Assembly (NCBI GenBank): GCA_934364805.1
Contig: CAKRMH010000004.1
Coordinates: 1-64,000 of the forward strand
Source: an uncultured Lachnospiraceae bacterium
GTDB lineage: Bacteria; Bacillota; Clostridia; Lachnospirales; Lachnospiraceae
DNA length: 64,000 nucleotides
Reading direction: 5' to 3'
The position numbers and the translations under genes were made by a program. This document shows, in pieces, positions 50,861-59,422 of this stretch (position 1 is the stretch's first letter; each line of letters begins with the position of its first letter). The notes under the pieces were generated by a model. The model made no database searches. It was given only the letters and a program-made list of their open reading frames with translations, and was not told where the DNA came from.

Positions 50861-51558
50861 TAAATCGGCATTGCTCCGTCAATGCTATCTTTAGAGCTTT
50901 GGGAGATGTGTTCCAGAAGCTCTTCTTTTTTGCGTGCGAGCAGAAGTTCCATAAATTTCTCGCTGCGCTGAACCAGAGCATCACGTCCGTAATTCATGAC
51001 AAAGCGGGTCCACAGAGGACAGACAAGCTCGCGGAAAGACATAAAGAATAGCGGAAGAAGCATATTTCCACTGATGTAGGAAAGCTCGTGATATAACCGG
51101 AATGTATTTTCTACAACCTCGTCATTGGTTGTACTGTTTTGAATGTTATGAAGCAGCGGAACAAGACTTTGCAGTTCTTCATCGCCTGCCTGGTCAACGG
51201 AAAGGGAAGCAGCAAGATTCACCAGTACGATCCGCAGCTCAAGGATCGAACGAACCTCTTTCCGGCCGATGTTACCACCGTGGAAATGCATAATGGAAAC
51301 AAGTGTATCAAGCGTTCCGTTTCTCCGGTAGTCTTCCACAAATGTTCCAACTCTTGGTTTTACAACGAGAAATCCCTTTTTCTCCATCTCGGAGATGCCG
51401 GAATTGACAACAGCCCGGCTTACCTGCATCGATGCAGCAAGCTCACGTTCACTTGGAAGTTTCGTTCCGATCGGAAGTTCACCGGATAAGATTTTTGTTT
51501 CAAGTTCTGTAATAAATAATTCCTTAAGGGAAGGTGTTTCTAATTTCTGAAAGTTCAT
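50857..51558 (-). CDS. FadR-type GntR-family transcriptional regulator
   Basis: The 233-residue regulator has an N-terminal winged helix (about 10-75; IGTKLPSERELAASMQVSRAVVNSGISEMEKKGFL) and a C-terminal all-helical FCD-like ligand domain. FadR-type proteins sense carboxylic acids such as lactate, gluconate or acyl-CoA. Two sites of FadR-like form lie upstream: one right before its own start, one after a promoter on the other strand that now has no gene. Ligand unknown. Confidence 0.88.
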   Translation of the reverse strand: MNFQKLETPSLKELFITELETKILSGELPIGTKLPSERELAASMQVSRAVVNSGISEMEKKGFLVVKPRVGTFVEDYRRNGTLDTLVSIMHFHGGNIGRKEVRSILELRIVLVNLAASLSVDQAGDEELQSLVPLLHNIQNSTTNDEVVENTFRLYHELSYISGNMLLPLFFMSFRELVCPLWTRFVMNYGRDALVQRSEKFMELLLARKKEELLEHISQSSKDSIDGAMPIY

Positions 51559-51574
51559 TTCTATTCTCCAAAAT

Positions 51575-51598
51575 ACTTGGTCATACCAGATACCAAGT
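51575..51598. promoter_or_regulatory. FadR-type operator before its own regulator gene
   Basis: TGGT-CAT-ACCA (51578-51588) fits the TNGT-N3-ACNA consensus of FadR-type proteins and lies within larger arms ACTTGGT and ACCAAGT. It is 17 bases before the regulator start codon, suggesting autoregulation. Confidence 0.6.
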
Positions 51599-51710
51599 CG
51601 ACTGATTCAATATTTTAAGTGGATTACTACAACAATAGTACAATATCCGAATTGGAAAAACAATATTTTGTTCGCAAAAATATGGTAAAAACGACAATTT
51701 TTATCAATGA

Positions 51711-51739
51711 TTGACATCGCACAATAATTATGTTATGTT
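51711..51739 (+). promoter_or_regulatory. strong promoter with no following gene
   Basis: A perfect TTGACA (51711-51716) and TATGTT (51734-51739) with 17-base spacing. The transcript would run into a FadR-type operator, then an AGGAGGG ribosome binding site at about 51822-51828, and then a terminator hairpin, without an open frame of meaningful length. Confidence 0.6.
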
Positions 51740-51764
51740 TACTTCCAGATGTTATTTGTGCGGC

Positions 51765-51775
51765 TGGTTGTACCA
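51765..51775. promoter_or_regulatory. second FadR-type operator
   Basis: TGGT-TGT-ACCA has the same form as the site before the regulator gene and lies about 20-30 bases after the expected start of the orphan promoter, a position suited to repression. Confidence 0.6.
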
Positions 51776-51849
51776 GAACAGGGATTACCTGGACAACGAA
51801 AGATGGATCTCGCAGATATAACAGGAGGGAGTATTTTTCATATTCTTTG

Positions 51850-51886
51850 AAACCGGCAGATGATTGAGGGGTCATCTGCCGGTTTG
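51850..51886 (+). terminator. terminator hairpin after the orphan promoter
   Basis: A 14-base perfect stem (51850-51863 with 51872-51885) surrounds TTGAGGGG. Only TTT follows at its 3' end, so the T-run is short. Confidence 0.6.
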
Positions 51887-51889
51887 ACG

Positions 51890-51918
51890 TTGCGATTGCG
51901 ATGAATATACATTATAAT
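51890..51918 (+). promoter_or_regulatory. promoter of the acyltransferase operon
   Basis: TTGCGA (51890-51895) and a perfect TATAAT (51913-51918) are 17 bases apart. Transcription would begin at or within two bases of the ATG at 51926. Confidence 0.55.
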
Positions 51919-51925
51919 TGGGATT

Positions 51926-53362
51926 ATGGCAGACTGGAACAAAAGGTCTGCACGTATAAGGTATGATTTTTCAGAAAAATGGGATAGTTATAGAATGAGT
52001 AAACAGCAGAAACAACAAAAAGATGCAGAGCGTGCTGCTGAGAAGAAAAGAAAACTTAAGGACAGGCAGCTTCGCAGAGAAGATATATTATATCGTAGAA
52101 CACATCCGATCCGTTGGGATAAACTGGATAATACCGCACATTTGTTTCCGGTTATTGCCGGAGAGAGCATGACCAATGTATACCGGATCAGTGTAACCTT
52201 AAACGAGAAGATCAATAAACAGATCCTCCAGGAGGCACTCGACATGGTACTCCCGAAATTCGACGGATTTAATGTCCGGCTGAGACAGGGGGTGTTCTGG
52301 TATTATTTTGAAGAGAATGGAAAGAGTGCACCAAAGGTTGTGGAGGAGCATATGTTTCCGTGCAGGTATATTGAACAGAATCAGAATCACAGCTATATGT
52401 TCCGGGTGACTTATTACGATTGCAGGATCAATCTTGAGGTATTTCATGTCCTGACAGACGGAATGGGCGGACTGAATTTTATCAGGGAGCTGACCTATCA
52501 GTATCTGAGACTGGTGCATCCGGAACTTCGCAAGATCGCAGGGGATACACTCAGTGATGGAACATCGCTGAACAGGGAAGACAGCTTTGTGAAAAACTAC
52601 AAGAAAAAAAGTGCAAGCGGATATCAGAAGAGGAAAGCGTATATGATACGTCTGGACAAACTTCCATCGGGAGAATTTGGGGTTATGCATGGAAGCATGC
52701 CGGTTTCCCAGCTGAAAGAAGCTGCACATCGGTATGGCGGGTCGATCAACGAATATCTGGTTGCAGTATTTGTCTGGAGCACTTATGTGGAATGTCTTCA
52801 CAAAATGCCATCGGATAAGCCGATCCGTGTAGCAGTTCCGGTCAATTTAAGACCGTATTTTGACTCTGTGACAACCAAAAACTTTTTTATCATGGTATCG
52901 GCAGAATTTCATCCGACAAAGGAAGAATACACGTTTGAAGAGGTTTTCTCCGTGATCCAGACAAGTTTACGATCGCAGATCAATAAAGAGCATCTGGAAC
53001 AGCTGTTTTCTTACAGTGTGGCTGGGCAGCTGAGTAAATTTGCCCGTCCGGTTCCGCTTTTTTTGAAAAATTTATTTATGAAGATGGTGTATACAAGGTC
53101 GGCACTGGCAAATACCACTACGGTAACAAATATCGGAAATATTCAGGTGGAGGATATCTACCGTCCGTATATTTCAAAGTTCCATTCATTTATTGCTATG
53201 TCAAAGGGGCAGTCGATCAAAGGGACGATCTGTTCTTATGGAGACACACTGGTATTTTCTTTTAGTTCGATTTTTTATGATGCATCGATCCAGAAAGCAT
53301 TTTTCCGGAAAATAGCAGCAGATGGGGTGGATGTTTCAATTGAGACAAATGGAGTATATTAA
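51926..53362 (+). CDS. condensation-domain-like acyltransferase
   Basis: The 478-residue protein resembles the chloramphenicol-acetyltransferase/condensation superfamily, including alcohol acetyltransferases. The catalytic HxxxDG motif is FHVLTDGMGG (about residue 173), and a structural stretch RVAVPVNLRPYFDS lies near 300. The first 60 residues are very basic (many Lys, Arg, Gln) and unrelated to the domain. The substrate is unknown. The start is uncertain: ATG 51926 would give an almost leaderless mRNA, while ATG 51995 (MSKQQKQQ) has GGGATAG upstream. Four tightly packed genes follow. Confidence 0.75.
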   Translation: MADWNKRSARIRYDFSEKWDSYRMSKQQKQQKDAERAAEKKRKLKDRQLRREDILYRRTHPIRWDKLDNTAHLFPVIAGESMTNVYRISVTLNEKINKQILQEALDMVLPKFDGFNVRLRQGVFWYYFEENGKSAPKVVEEHMFPCRYIEQNQNHSYMFRVTYYDCRINLEVFHVLTDGMGGLNFIRELTYQYLRLVHPELRKIAGDTLSDGTSLNREDSFVKNYKKKSASGYQKRKAYMIRLDKLPSGEFGVMHGSMPVSQLKEAAHRYGGSINEYLVAVFVWSTYVECLHKMPSDKPIRVAVPVNLRPYFDSVTTKNFFIMVSAEFHPTKEEYTFEEVFSVIQTSLRSQINKEHLEQLFSYSVAGQLSKFARPVPLFLKNLFMKMVYTRSALANTTTVTNIGNIQVEDIYRPYISKFHSFIAMSKGQSIKGTICSYGDTLVFSFSSIFYDASIQKAFFRKIAADGVDVSIETNGVY

Positions 53363-53364
53363 TT

Positions 53365-54030
53365 ATGAGCAGATGTAAAAAATGTAATATCGAAGTGCTG
53401 GATAAAACGGATAAGTGTCCACTCTGCCATCAGGTGCTGGAGAAGGATGGAGTGGTACAGCACAATATGTATCCGGATGTCCGTATTGCGACAAGAAGAT
53501 TCCGTATGGCTTCAAACTGCCTGTTATTTGTGTCCATCGTTGCTGAGACGATTATGCTCTACATCAATTATCTGGCAGATTCCCATTTCTGGTGGAGCTT
53601 TATTGTAGGGCTGATCCTGATCTATGTCAATGTGACACTGCGTCTTGCGATCATGGGACGTTCCGGTTATCAGTTTAAGATCATCAGTCTGACGTTTATT
53701 GCAGTCGCAATTCTTGTTGGAATTGATTTCCTTACCGGATACAAAGGCTGGTCGGTCAATTATATTTTCCCGGCGGGGATTATTCTTGTGGATGCAGGTA
53801 TTCTGGTTCTGATGGCGGTAAACCGCAGGAACTGGCAGAGCTATATGATGCTGCAGATCTTTATGATATTATTGGGATTGATTTCATTGATCCTGGTTGC
53901 AGTGAATGTGATCAATTTTCCATATTTTGCGGTGGCAGCATTTGGAGTATCGGTTTTTATATTCCTTGGAACCGTGATCATTGGTGATCAGAGAGCAAGA
54001 ACAGAGCTAAAGCGGAGATTTCATTTATGA
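53365..54030 (+). CDS. zinc-ribbon membrane protein (DUF6320-like)
   Basis: The 221-residue protein begins with a zinc-ribbon (CKKCNIEVLDKTDKCPLCHQ, four cysteines at about 4, 7, 18 and 21) and continues with six hydrophobic helices (about 45-210). I believe it corresponds to the uncharacterised DUF6320 family, but this is from memory. It starts two bases after the acyltransferase and overlaps the esterase by four bases, so the three products likely act together at the membrane. Confidence 0.75.
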   Translation: MSRCKKCNIEVLDKTDKCPLCHQVLEKDGVVQHNMYPDVRIATRRFRMASNCLLFVSIVAETIMLYINYLADSHFWWSFIVGLILIYVNVTLRLAIMGRSGYQFKIISLTFIAVAILVGIDFLTGYKGWSVNYIFPAGIILVDAGILVLMAVNRRNWQSYMMLQIFMILLGLISLILVAVNVINFPYFAVAAFGVSVFIFLGTVIIGDQRARTELKRRFHL

Positions 54031-54953
54031 TGGAAAAAGAAACTAGTATTCAGGGAAGGGTCATTCGGGAATTGCTGTCGCATCTGACGAATGATCTGAT
54101 GATCGGGAAGAAGATCAAATCCGGGGAACTGCGGAAACGTTTGCAGGAACCACCATGGAAGGTGCCATCCTGTTTTACAATGACACATATTGATATGCCG
54201 GGATTTTCCATGAAATTTCTGGCATCAAAAGAGAATCCAAATACGGATAAGGTAATCCTCCAGCTTCATGGAGGCGGTTATATTGGTGCAGTGCGCAATG
54301 CATATTATGTGTTTGCGGGACTATATAATGAAGTGAGTCATGGATTAAGTGTTCTGACTCCGGATTACCGGGTCGCTCCGGAACATCCTTTCCCGGCAGC
54401 ACTCGAGGATGCACTGGCATCGTACCGCTGGCTTTTGGATCAGGGATATTTTGGAGATGATATCATTCTGGCAGGAGATTCCGCGGGCGGAGGACTTGCC
54501 ATGGCATTATGTATGTATTTAAAAGAACATCATATGCCGATGCCGTGCGGGATTGTTGCCATGTCTCCATGGACAGATCTGACGGCAAGTGGAGAATCAT
54601 ATAATACCAACTTTGAGAAAGATCCGCTGTTTGGAAATACAAGGGACAGCATGATCTACAACAATTATTATGTCGGAGATGCCGATCCGATGGACCCTTA
54701 TGTGTCACCGCTGTTTGGAGACTTCAGACAGTTTCCGCCGATGCTGATACAGGTCGGATCAATCGAGATGCTTCTGAGCGACTCTGTCGAAGTTGCGGCA
54801 AAGGCGAGGCAGCAGGGTATAAAGGTCCGGCTGAGCATATATGAAGGTATGTTTCATGTTTTTCAGATGGCATATCTGAATATACCGGAATCCAAAAAAG
54901 CATGGGCAGAGGTAGGAAAATTTATTGAGATATTGATGAAAGAGGAAGGTTAA
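54027..54953 (+). CDS. alpha/beta-hydrolase esterase (hormone-sensitive-lipase family)
   Basis: The 308-residue hydrolase has the HSL-family oxyanion motif LHGGGYIGA (about residue 76), nucleophile elbow GDSAGGGLAMAL (Ser about 153), an acid in the DPMDPYVSPLFGDF region and the catalytic His in GMFHVFQ. No signal peptide is present, so it is cytoplasmic. Next to an acyltransferase it suggests opposing acylation and deacylation of the same unknown molecule; that is inference. Confidence 0.85.
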   Translation: MMEKETSIQGRVIRELLSHLTNDLMIGKKIKSGELRKRLQEPPWKVPSCFTMTHIDMPGFSMKFLASKENPNTDKVILQLHGGGYIGAVRNAYYVFAGLYNEVSHGLSVLTPDYRVAPEHPFPAALEDALASYRWLLDQGYFGDDIILAGDSAGGGLAMALCMYLKEHHMPMPCGIVAMSPWTDLTASGESYNTNFEKDPLFGNTRDSMIYNNYYVGDADPMDPYVSPLFGDFRQFPPMLIQVGSIEMLLSDSVEVAAKARQQGIKVRLSIYEGMFHVFQMAYLNIPESKKAWAEVGKFIEILMKEEG

Positions 54954-54968
54954 ACTGGGGAAATATAA

Positions 54969-55322
54969 ATGTCACCTTTAATGGAGAAGCTTGCAGGTAT
55001 GGGGTGTGATATGAATGCGGCATGGAACCGGTTTTTGCATGATGCGGATTTTTTTGAGCAGTGCTTTCGAAAACTGCTGGAGGATCCGGTATTTGAAGCG
55101 TTGGGGAGCGCAATACAGGAACATGACAAAGAGGCAGGATTTGAATATTCCCATGTGTTAAAAGGCATTATTGCCACAGTAGGACTGACACCGATGTATC
55201 AGGAGATCGAGGCAATTGTGGAACCACTTCGTGCAGGACAGGAAGCAGGTGTACAGGAAGCTTACGGAAGGCTTATGAGCAAACGGGAGCAGTTTTTGAA
55301 ATTACTGGAAGAAGAGAGGTAA
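54969..55322 (+). CDS. small HPt (histidine phosphotransfer)-like protein
   Basis: The 117-residue, all-helical protein contains FEYSHVLKGIIATVGLTPMYQEIEAIVE (residues 58-85). This matches the phosphotransfer helix of HPt domains (H-x-L-K-G with H62, then a glycine-leucine turn and a second helix). A free-standing HPt usually shuttles phosphate between a hybrid kinase and a response regulator; neither is near. It lies 15 bases after the esterase and five before the next gene. RBS GGGGAAA precedes the ATG. Confidence 0.7.
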   Translation: MSPLMEKLAGMGCDMNAAWNRFLHDADFFEQCFRKLLEDPVFEALGSAIQEHDKEAGFEYSHVLKGIIATVGLTPMYQEIEAIVEPLRAGQEAGVQEAYGRLMSKREQFLKLLEEER

Positions 55323-55327
55323 ATGAA

Positions 55328-56167
55328 ATGAAAAGATATGAACAGCAGAGATTTACTGGTGAACGCGCTTTATTCATGAGCAGAGACCTGGAACTGGATT
55401 TCTGTACATTTGCAGATGGAGAATCACCGTTAAAAGAAAGCCGGAATTTAAAAATTACAAACAGTCTGTTCCAGTGGAAATATCCGCTCTGGTATTGTGA
55501 TCATGTTGAGGTGGAGGATTCCACGATGTTTGAGATGGCAAGAGCAGGAATCTGGTATACCAATCACATTTCCATGAAAAATATTACTTATGAAGCACCA
55601 AAAGGTTTCCGCCGTTGTGATGATGTTGTGCTGGACAATGTTTCCATGGTCAACGCACAGGAGACACTTTGGAACTGCCGCAATATCAAAATGAAAAATA
55701 TTACTGCAAAAGGTGATTATTTTGCAATGAATTGTGAAAATATGGACATTGATGGATTTACACTGGTTGGCAACTATTCCTTTGATGGCTGCAGAAACCT
55801 TACGATCCGCAATGCAAAAATGCTTTCTAAAGACGCATTCTGGAATTGTGAGAATGTGACGGTATACGATTCCTTCATTTCCGGTGAGTATTTTGGATGG
55901 AATGCAAAGAATGTAACACTGGTCAACTGTACCGTGGAAAGTCTTCAGGGAATGTGTTACATGGACAATATTGTTATGAAAAACTGCAGGCTGATGAATA
56001 CGGATCTGTCTTTTGAGTATTCTACCGTGGATGCGGAGATTAAAAGCAATATCGTGAGTGTGAAAAATCCAATCTCCGGATCAATCAAAGCAGAACATAT
56101 TGATGAAATTATTTTTGACGATGATCAGATCGACAAAACCAAAACTGAGATTATAACAGAACAATAA
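55328..56167 (+). CDS. beta-helix repeat protein (DUF3737 family)
   Basis: The 279-residue protein consists of short repeated strands with regular N, C and I/V/M positions (for example CDDVVLDNVSMVNAQETLWNCRNIKMKNI and NCENVTVYDSFISGEYFGWNAKNVTLVNC), typical of a right-handed beta-helix. It matches my memory of DUF3737, often found beside PatB-type aminotransferases, as here. No signal peptide. Function unknown. Confidence 0.8.
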   Translation: MKRYEQQRFTGERALFMSRDLELDFCTFADGESPLKESRNLKITNSLFQWKYPLWYCDHVEVEDSTMFEMARAGIWYTNHISMKNITYEAPKGFRRCDDVVLDNVSMVNAQETLWNCRNIKMKNITAKGDYFAMNCENMDIDGFTLVGNYSFDGCRNLTIRNAKMLSKDAFWNCENVTVYDSFISGEYFGWNAKNVTLVNCTVESLQGMCYMDNIVMKNCRLMNTDLSFEYSTVDAEIKSNIVSVKNPISGSIKAEHIDEIIFDDDQIDKTKTEIITEQ

Positions 56168-56178
56168 AAGGAGTGCAC

Positions 56179-57342
56179 ATGGCATACGATTTTGACAGGG
56201 TACATGACAGAAGACATAGTAATTCTTATAAATGGGATATTCCTGAGAACGAACTTCCGATGTGGGTAGCAGATATGGATTTTCAGACAGCACCTGCAGT
56301 CATCGAGGCGCTGAGGACCCGTGTGGAGGTTGGAAGTTTTGGCTATAATATTGTTCCGGATGAATGGTATAAAGCCATTCAGGGATGGTGGAAAAGAAGA
56401 CATCATCTTGAAATCCAAAGGGAATGGCTGACATTTTGTACAGGTGTGGTACCAGCAATTACCTGTGCAGTGAAACGCATGACTAATCATGGAGATCAGG
56501 TCCTGGTGCAGACGCCGGTCTATGATATTTTCTTTCATTCGATTGAAAATACCGGAAGACATGTACTGGAAAGTCCGCTTGTCTATGAAGAGGGACAGTA
56601 TCACATTGATTATGCGGATCTTGAGGAGAAACTCAGTCATCCGCTTACGACGATGATGATTCTCTGTAATCCACATAACCCGGTTGGAAAAATATGGTCT
56701 AAGGAGGAACTGGCAAAGATCGGTGAGCTTTGCCGGAAACACCATGTTATGGTTTTCTCAGATGAGATCCACTGTGATCTCTGCGATCCGGGACAGGAAT
56801 ATGTGCCGTTTGCTTCGGCATCGGAAATATGTGCGGATATCAGCATTACAGCAATATCAGCATCGAAGGCATTTAATATCGCAGGTCTGCAGACAGCTGC
56901 TGTTTTTACACCGAACGAGGGACTTCGCAATAAGATCGTGCGTGGATTGAATACGGATGAGATTGCAGAGCCGAATTCTTTTGCAATCCAGGCAATCATT
57001 GCTGCATTCTGCGAAGGAGAGGAATGGCTGAATGAACTGAATGCATATATTTATCGCAATAAACAGATTGTGCGTGAGTTTATCAGTCAAAACCTCCCTC
57101 AGATTCATGTCATAGATTCGCAGGCAACCTATCTGTTATGGATTGACTGTAGTGGAATCGCTGATCAGACAGATGAACTTTGTGAGTATCTGCGGAAGGA
57201 AGCAGGATTATATCTTTCCGCAGGAAGCCATTATCGTGGAAACGGTGCAGCGTTTGTGCGTATGAATACAGCCTGCCCGAAAAGCCAGATCGAAGAAGGC
57301 CTTCGAAGACTGGAAAAAGGTATCTGTACATTTTCAGTTTAG
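56179..57342 (+). CDS. patB: MalY/PatB-type PLP-dependent C-S lyase or aminotransferase
   Basis: The 387-residue fold-type I PLP enzyme has the MalY/PatB start DFDRVHDRRHSNSYKW and LPMWVADMDFQTAP. Further landmarks are the GYN and YDIFFHSI segments, CNPHNPVGKIW, SDEIHCDL, the PLP lysine in SASKAFNIAGLQTA and a late RMN (VRMNTACP) arginine. Such enzymes cleave cystathionine or other cysteine conjugates. ATG 56179 has AAAGGAG upstream; GTG 56173 overlaps it. It ends the rightward gene run and overlaps the convergent protease gene by nine bases. Confidence 0.88.
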   Translation: MAYDFDRVHDRRHSNSYKWDIPENELPMWVADMDFQTAPAVIEALRTRVEVGSFGYNIVPDEWYKAIQGWWKRRHHLEIQREWLTFCTGVVPAITCAVKRMTNHGDQVLVQTPVYDIFFHSIENTGRHVLESPLVYEEGQYHIDYADLEEKLSHPLTTMMILCNPHNPVGKIWSKEELAKIGELCRKHHVMVFSDEIHCDLCDPGQEYVPFASASEICADISITAISASKAFNIAGLQTAAVFTPNEGLRNKIVRGLNTDEIAEPNSFAIQAIIAAFCEGEEWLNELNAYIYRNKQIVREFISQNLPQIHVIDSQATYLLWIDCSGIADQTDELCEYLRKEAGLYLSAGSHYRGNGAAFVRMNTACPKSQIEEGLRRLEKGICTFSV

Positions 57343-59184
57343 AGATGGCGTAGTGGGGAAACTGTCACGCAGGCAGAGTGTTCCCCAGCCAAGCTCCCGG
57401 TTGGGGTAACCGGCTTCTGCACTGATACGTTTTGCACCACGCAGAAGATAGGCTTTTATTTTTTCTCCATACAAAAAGGGATCATTTTTATTTACAATTC
57501 CATATTGCATCAGAAGTGCGGCACTTCCGGTCACAAAAGGCGTGGCCATGGAAGTGCCGCTTTGCGTCTGGTAACCTCCGCCCGGTGCACAGGAGGTGAT
57601 ATCAACACCGGGAGCAGCAAGATCGGGCTTGATCTGTTTGGTTTCCCAGGTGTAACCGCGTCCGGAAAAAGCTGCAAGTGTGTGAAAACTGGAATCATAG
57701 GCTGCCACAGAGATCACTTTTGCAGCAGTAGATGGTATGGTGAGGGTGTTTTCCGGAGTACTGTTTAAAAAGCGTGTTGTCCGGTTCCGGACAGATACCG
57801 ATGGCATCCACATGTCCCAGATGCCGGAGACGATATCCTGTGCAGTCAGCGTGACTGTCCAGATGCCGGAAGGAAGATAACTGTCCACTGTAAGAAAATC
57901 AAAGTAGATTTCCTGATAACGGCTGTATGGAGCAGGTTCCCCATAGAAAACGAGCAGATCACAGCTTCCAATCCGGTATCTGCCCGTGCCTGGGACTGGG
58001 TCAATGGCAATGGAACGCATACCAGATGGATCTGTGATCTGAACAGTAAACCGGTCGGAATAATTTTTCCACAGCTGCAGACTGAAAGAAGTTTCATAGT
58101 CACTGAGCACAAATTCCACACGCTGGATGGGCCCGTTATATCCCGGAGAACCAGGGGAGGAAGGAACGGGTTGGACGCTAGTAAGGATTCCGCCTGTATG
58201 CCCGGCAGAGTTTCCTTCATTTCCGGTTCCAACGCAGATGGATACTCTGCCGATTCCTGTGATATCATTTAAAAAGGTTTCGAGAAGTGATGTGCCGGAA
58301 TGGGAACCGTAGTTGTTGCCAAAACTCAGATTAAGTGCGAGCGGTTTTTGCATGGATTCTGCAAATCGAACACAATAATCAACAGCCTCCATAAGTTCGA
58401 CAGTACTTGGAAAACCACCTGGATCAGACACACCAAGTTTTACAATGACAAGATCCGATTCGTAAGCAACACCACGGTAAACACCATCGGAGGCACGGCC
58501 GTTTCCAGCAGCAATTCCAGCAACATGAGTTCCGTGTCCGGACAGATCACGGCTTGGGCAGACAGCCAGACGTCCGGCCTCTGTTTCAGACATAAGTGCC
58601 TGGTTTATGGTCTGTGAGGAATAAAAGCTTCCCTGCCGGTATATCTCATCAGAAGTATCTGCTGTGGAAGCAATCGTCTGATCCCAGAGAGAAAGAATGC
58701 GTGTGGTTCCATCCGGATTTCGAAAATCCGGATGCGCATAGTCGATTCCGGAATCAATAACACCGACCAGTATATCTTTGCCGCTTAGACCGCTTTGAAG
58801 TCCGGGAATGCCGGAGATTAGACTGCGGGACGGGGAAGATTCCTGGACGGAAGTGATACAGGAAGCCTGCCTGGCGGCAAAAGTCGCAAAAAAGAGGCGT
58901 TTCGGTTTTTCCATAAAAGTAATATAGGGGGTGTTGGACACGGGATCAATCTGATTCTCCGGAATTTGAAGGATTGCGTATTGATTGGAAAGGATCGCAA
59001 TCTGAACATCCGGAAACTGCTGATTCAGATCCAGAAGGCGGCCACTGTATTTTACAATGACTTTCCAACTGTTTTGAGCTGGAAGGTAACCGGTTTCAAG
59101 ATTGACGGATTTGGAACGTTCTGACGGAGTAACTTCGAGTGCCAGATTCAGAATATTTTCAATTTTTTGATTTTGGATGGACAT
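57334..59184 (-). CDS. Csp-like subtilisin-family serine protease
   Basis: The 616-residue S8 protease has no signal peptide. An N-terminal prodomain-like part (about 35-120) precedes the subtilase core, with catalytic D144 (VGVIDSGIDYAHPDF), H217 (SGHGTHVAGIAAGNG), oxyanion N322 and S545 (QSGTSMATP). A beta-rich insert of about 150 residues (330-480) interrupts the core, the jelly-roll arrangement of the clostridial Csp germination proteases. All catalytic residues are present, as in CspB. Csp proteases activate the cortex lytic enzyme SleC during germination. Other cytoplasmic subtilases remain possible. Confidence 0.8.
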   Translation of the reverse strand: MSIQNQKIENILNLALEVTPSERSKSVNLETGYLPAQNSWKVIVKYSGRLLDLNQQFPDVQIAILSNQYAILQIPENQIDPVSNTPYITFMEKPKRLFFATFAARQASCITSVQESSPSRSLISGIPGLQSGLSGKDILVGVIDSGIDYAHPDFRNPDGTTRILSLWDQTIASTADTSDEIYRQGSFYSSQTINQALMSETEAGRLAVCPSRDLSGHGTHVAGIAAGNGRASDGVYRGVAYESDLVIVKLGVSDPGGFPSTVELMEAVDYCVRFAESMQKPLALNLSFGNNYGSHSGTSLLETFLNDITGIGRVSICVGTGNEGNSAGHTGGILTSVQPVPSSPGSPGYNGPIQRVEFVLSDYETSFSLQLWKNYSDRFTVQITDPSGMRSIAIDPVPGTGRYRIGSCDLLVFYGEPAPYSRYQEIYFDFLTVDSYLPSGIWTVTLTAQDIVSGIWDMWMPSVSVRNRTTRFLNSTPENTLTIPSTAAKVISVAAYDSSFHTLAAFSGRGYTWETKQIKPDLAAPGVDITSCAPGGGYQTQSGTSMATPFVTGSAALLMQYGIVNKNDPFLYGEKIKAYLLRGAKRISAEAGYPNRELGWGTLCLRDSFPTTPSLN

Positions 59185-59422
59185 AGATTCCCACAGAGAA
59201 AATTTTTCATACTAATATATGAGTCGGAATATATTGTTATGAATCTGACTACATAGCTAAAATATGTAACAAATATATTGGATTGTATAGATTTTAGTAC
59301 ATGAATGTGCTAAAATTTATATGTATCGGGGTTACAGTTTTTTATTGTTTGCCAGGAACTGGAAGAGAGTATCTGTGTTTCGGGCTGACACAGAATCAGA
59401 GAAGGAAAGGATGGGGTGTGGT

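Noticed and set aside
51749..51850. A 33-codon open frame after the orphan promoter
   Set aside because: Its ATG is within a few bases of the expected transcription start, has no ribosome binding site, and the frame ignores the good AGGAGGG further down. It is probably chance.
59321..59422. N-terminal extension of the deformylase homologue
   Set aside because: The residues do not resemble the family, and better starts with purine-rich upstream sequence lie at 59411 and 59423.
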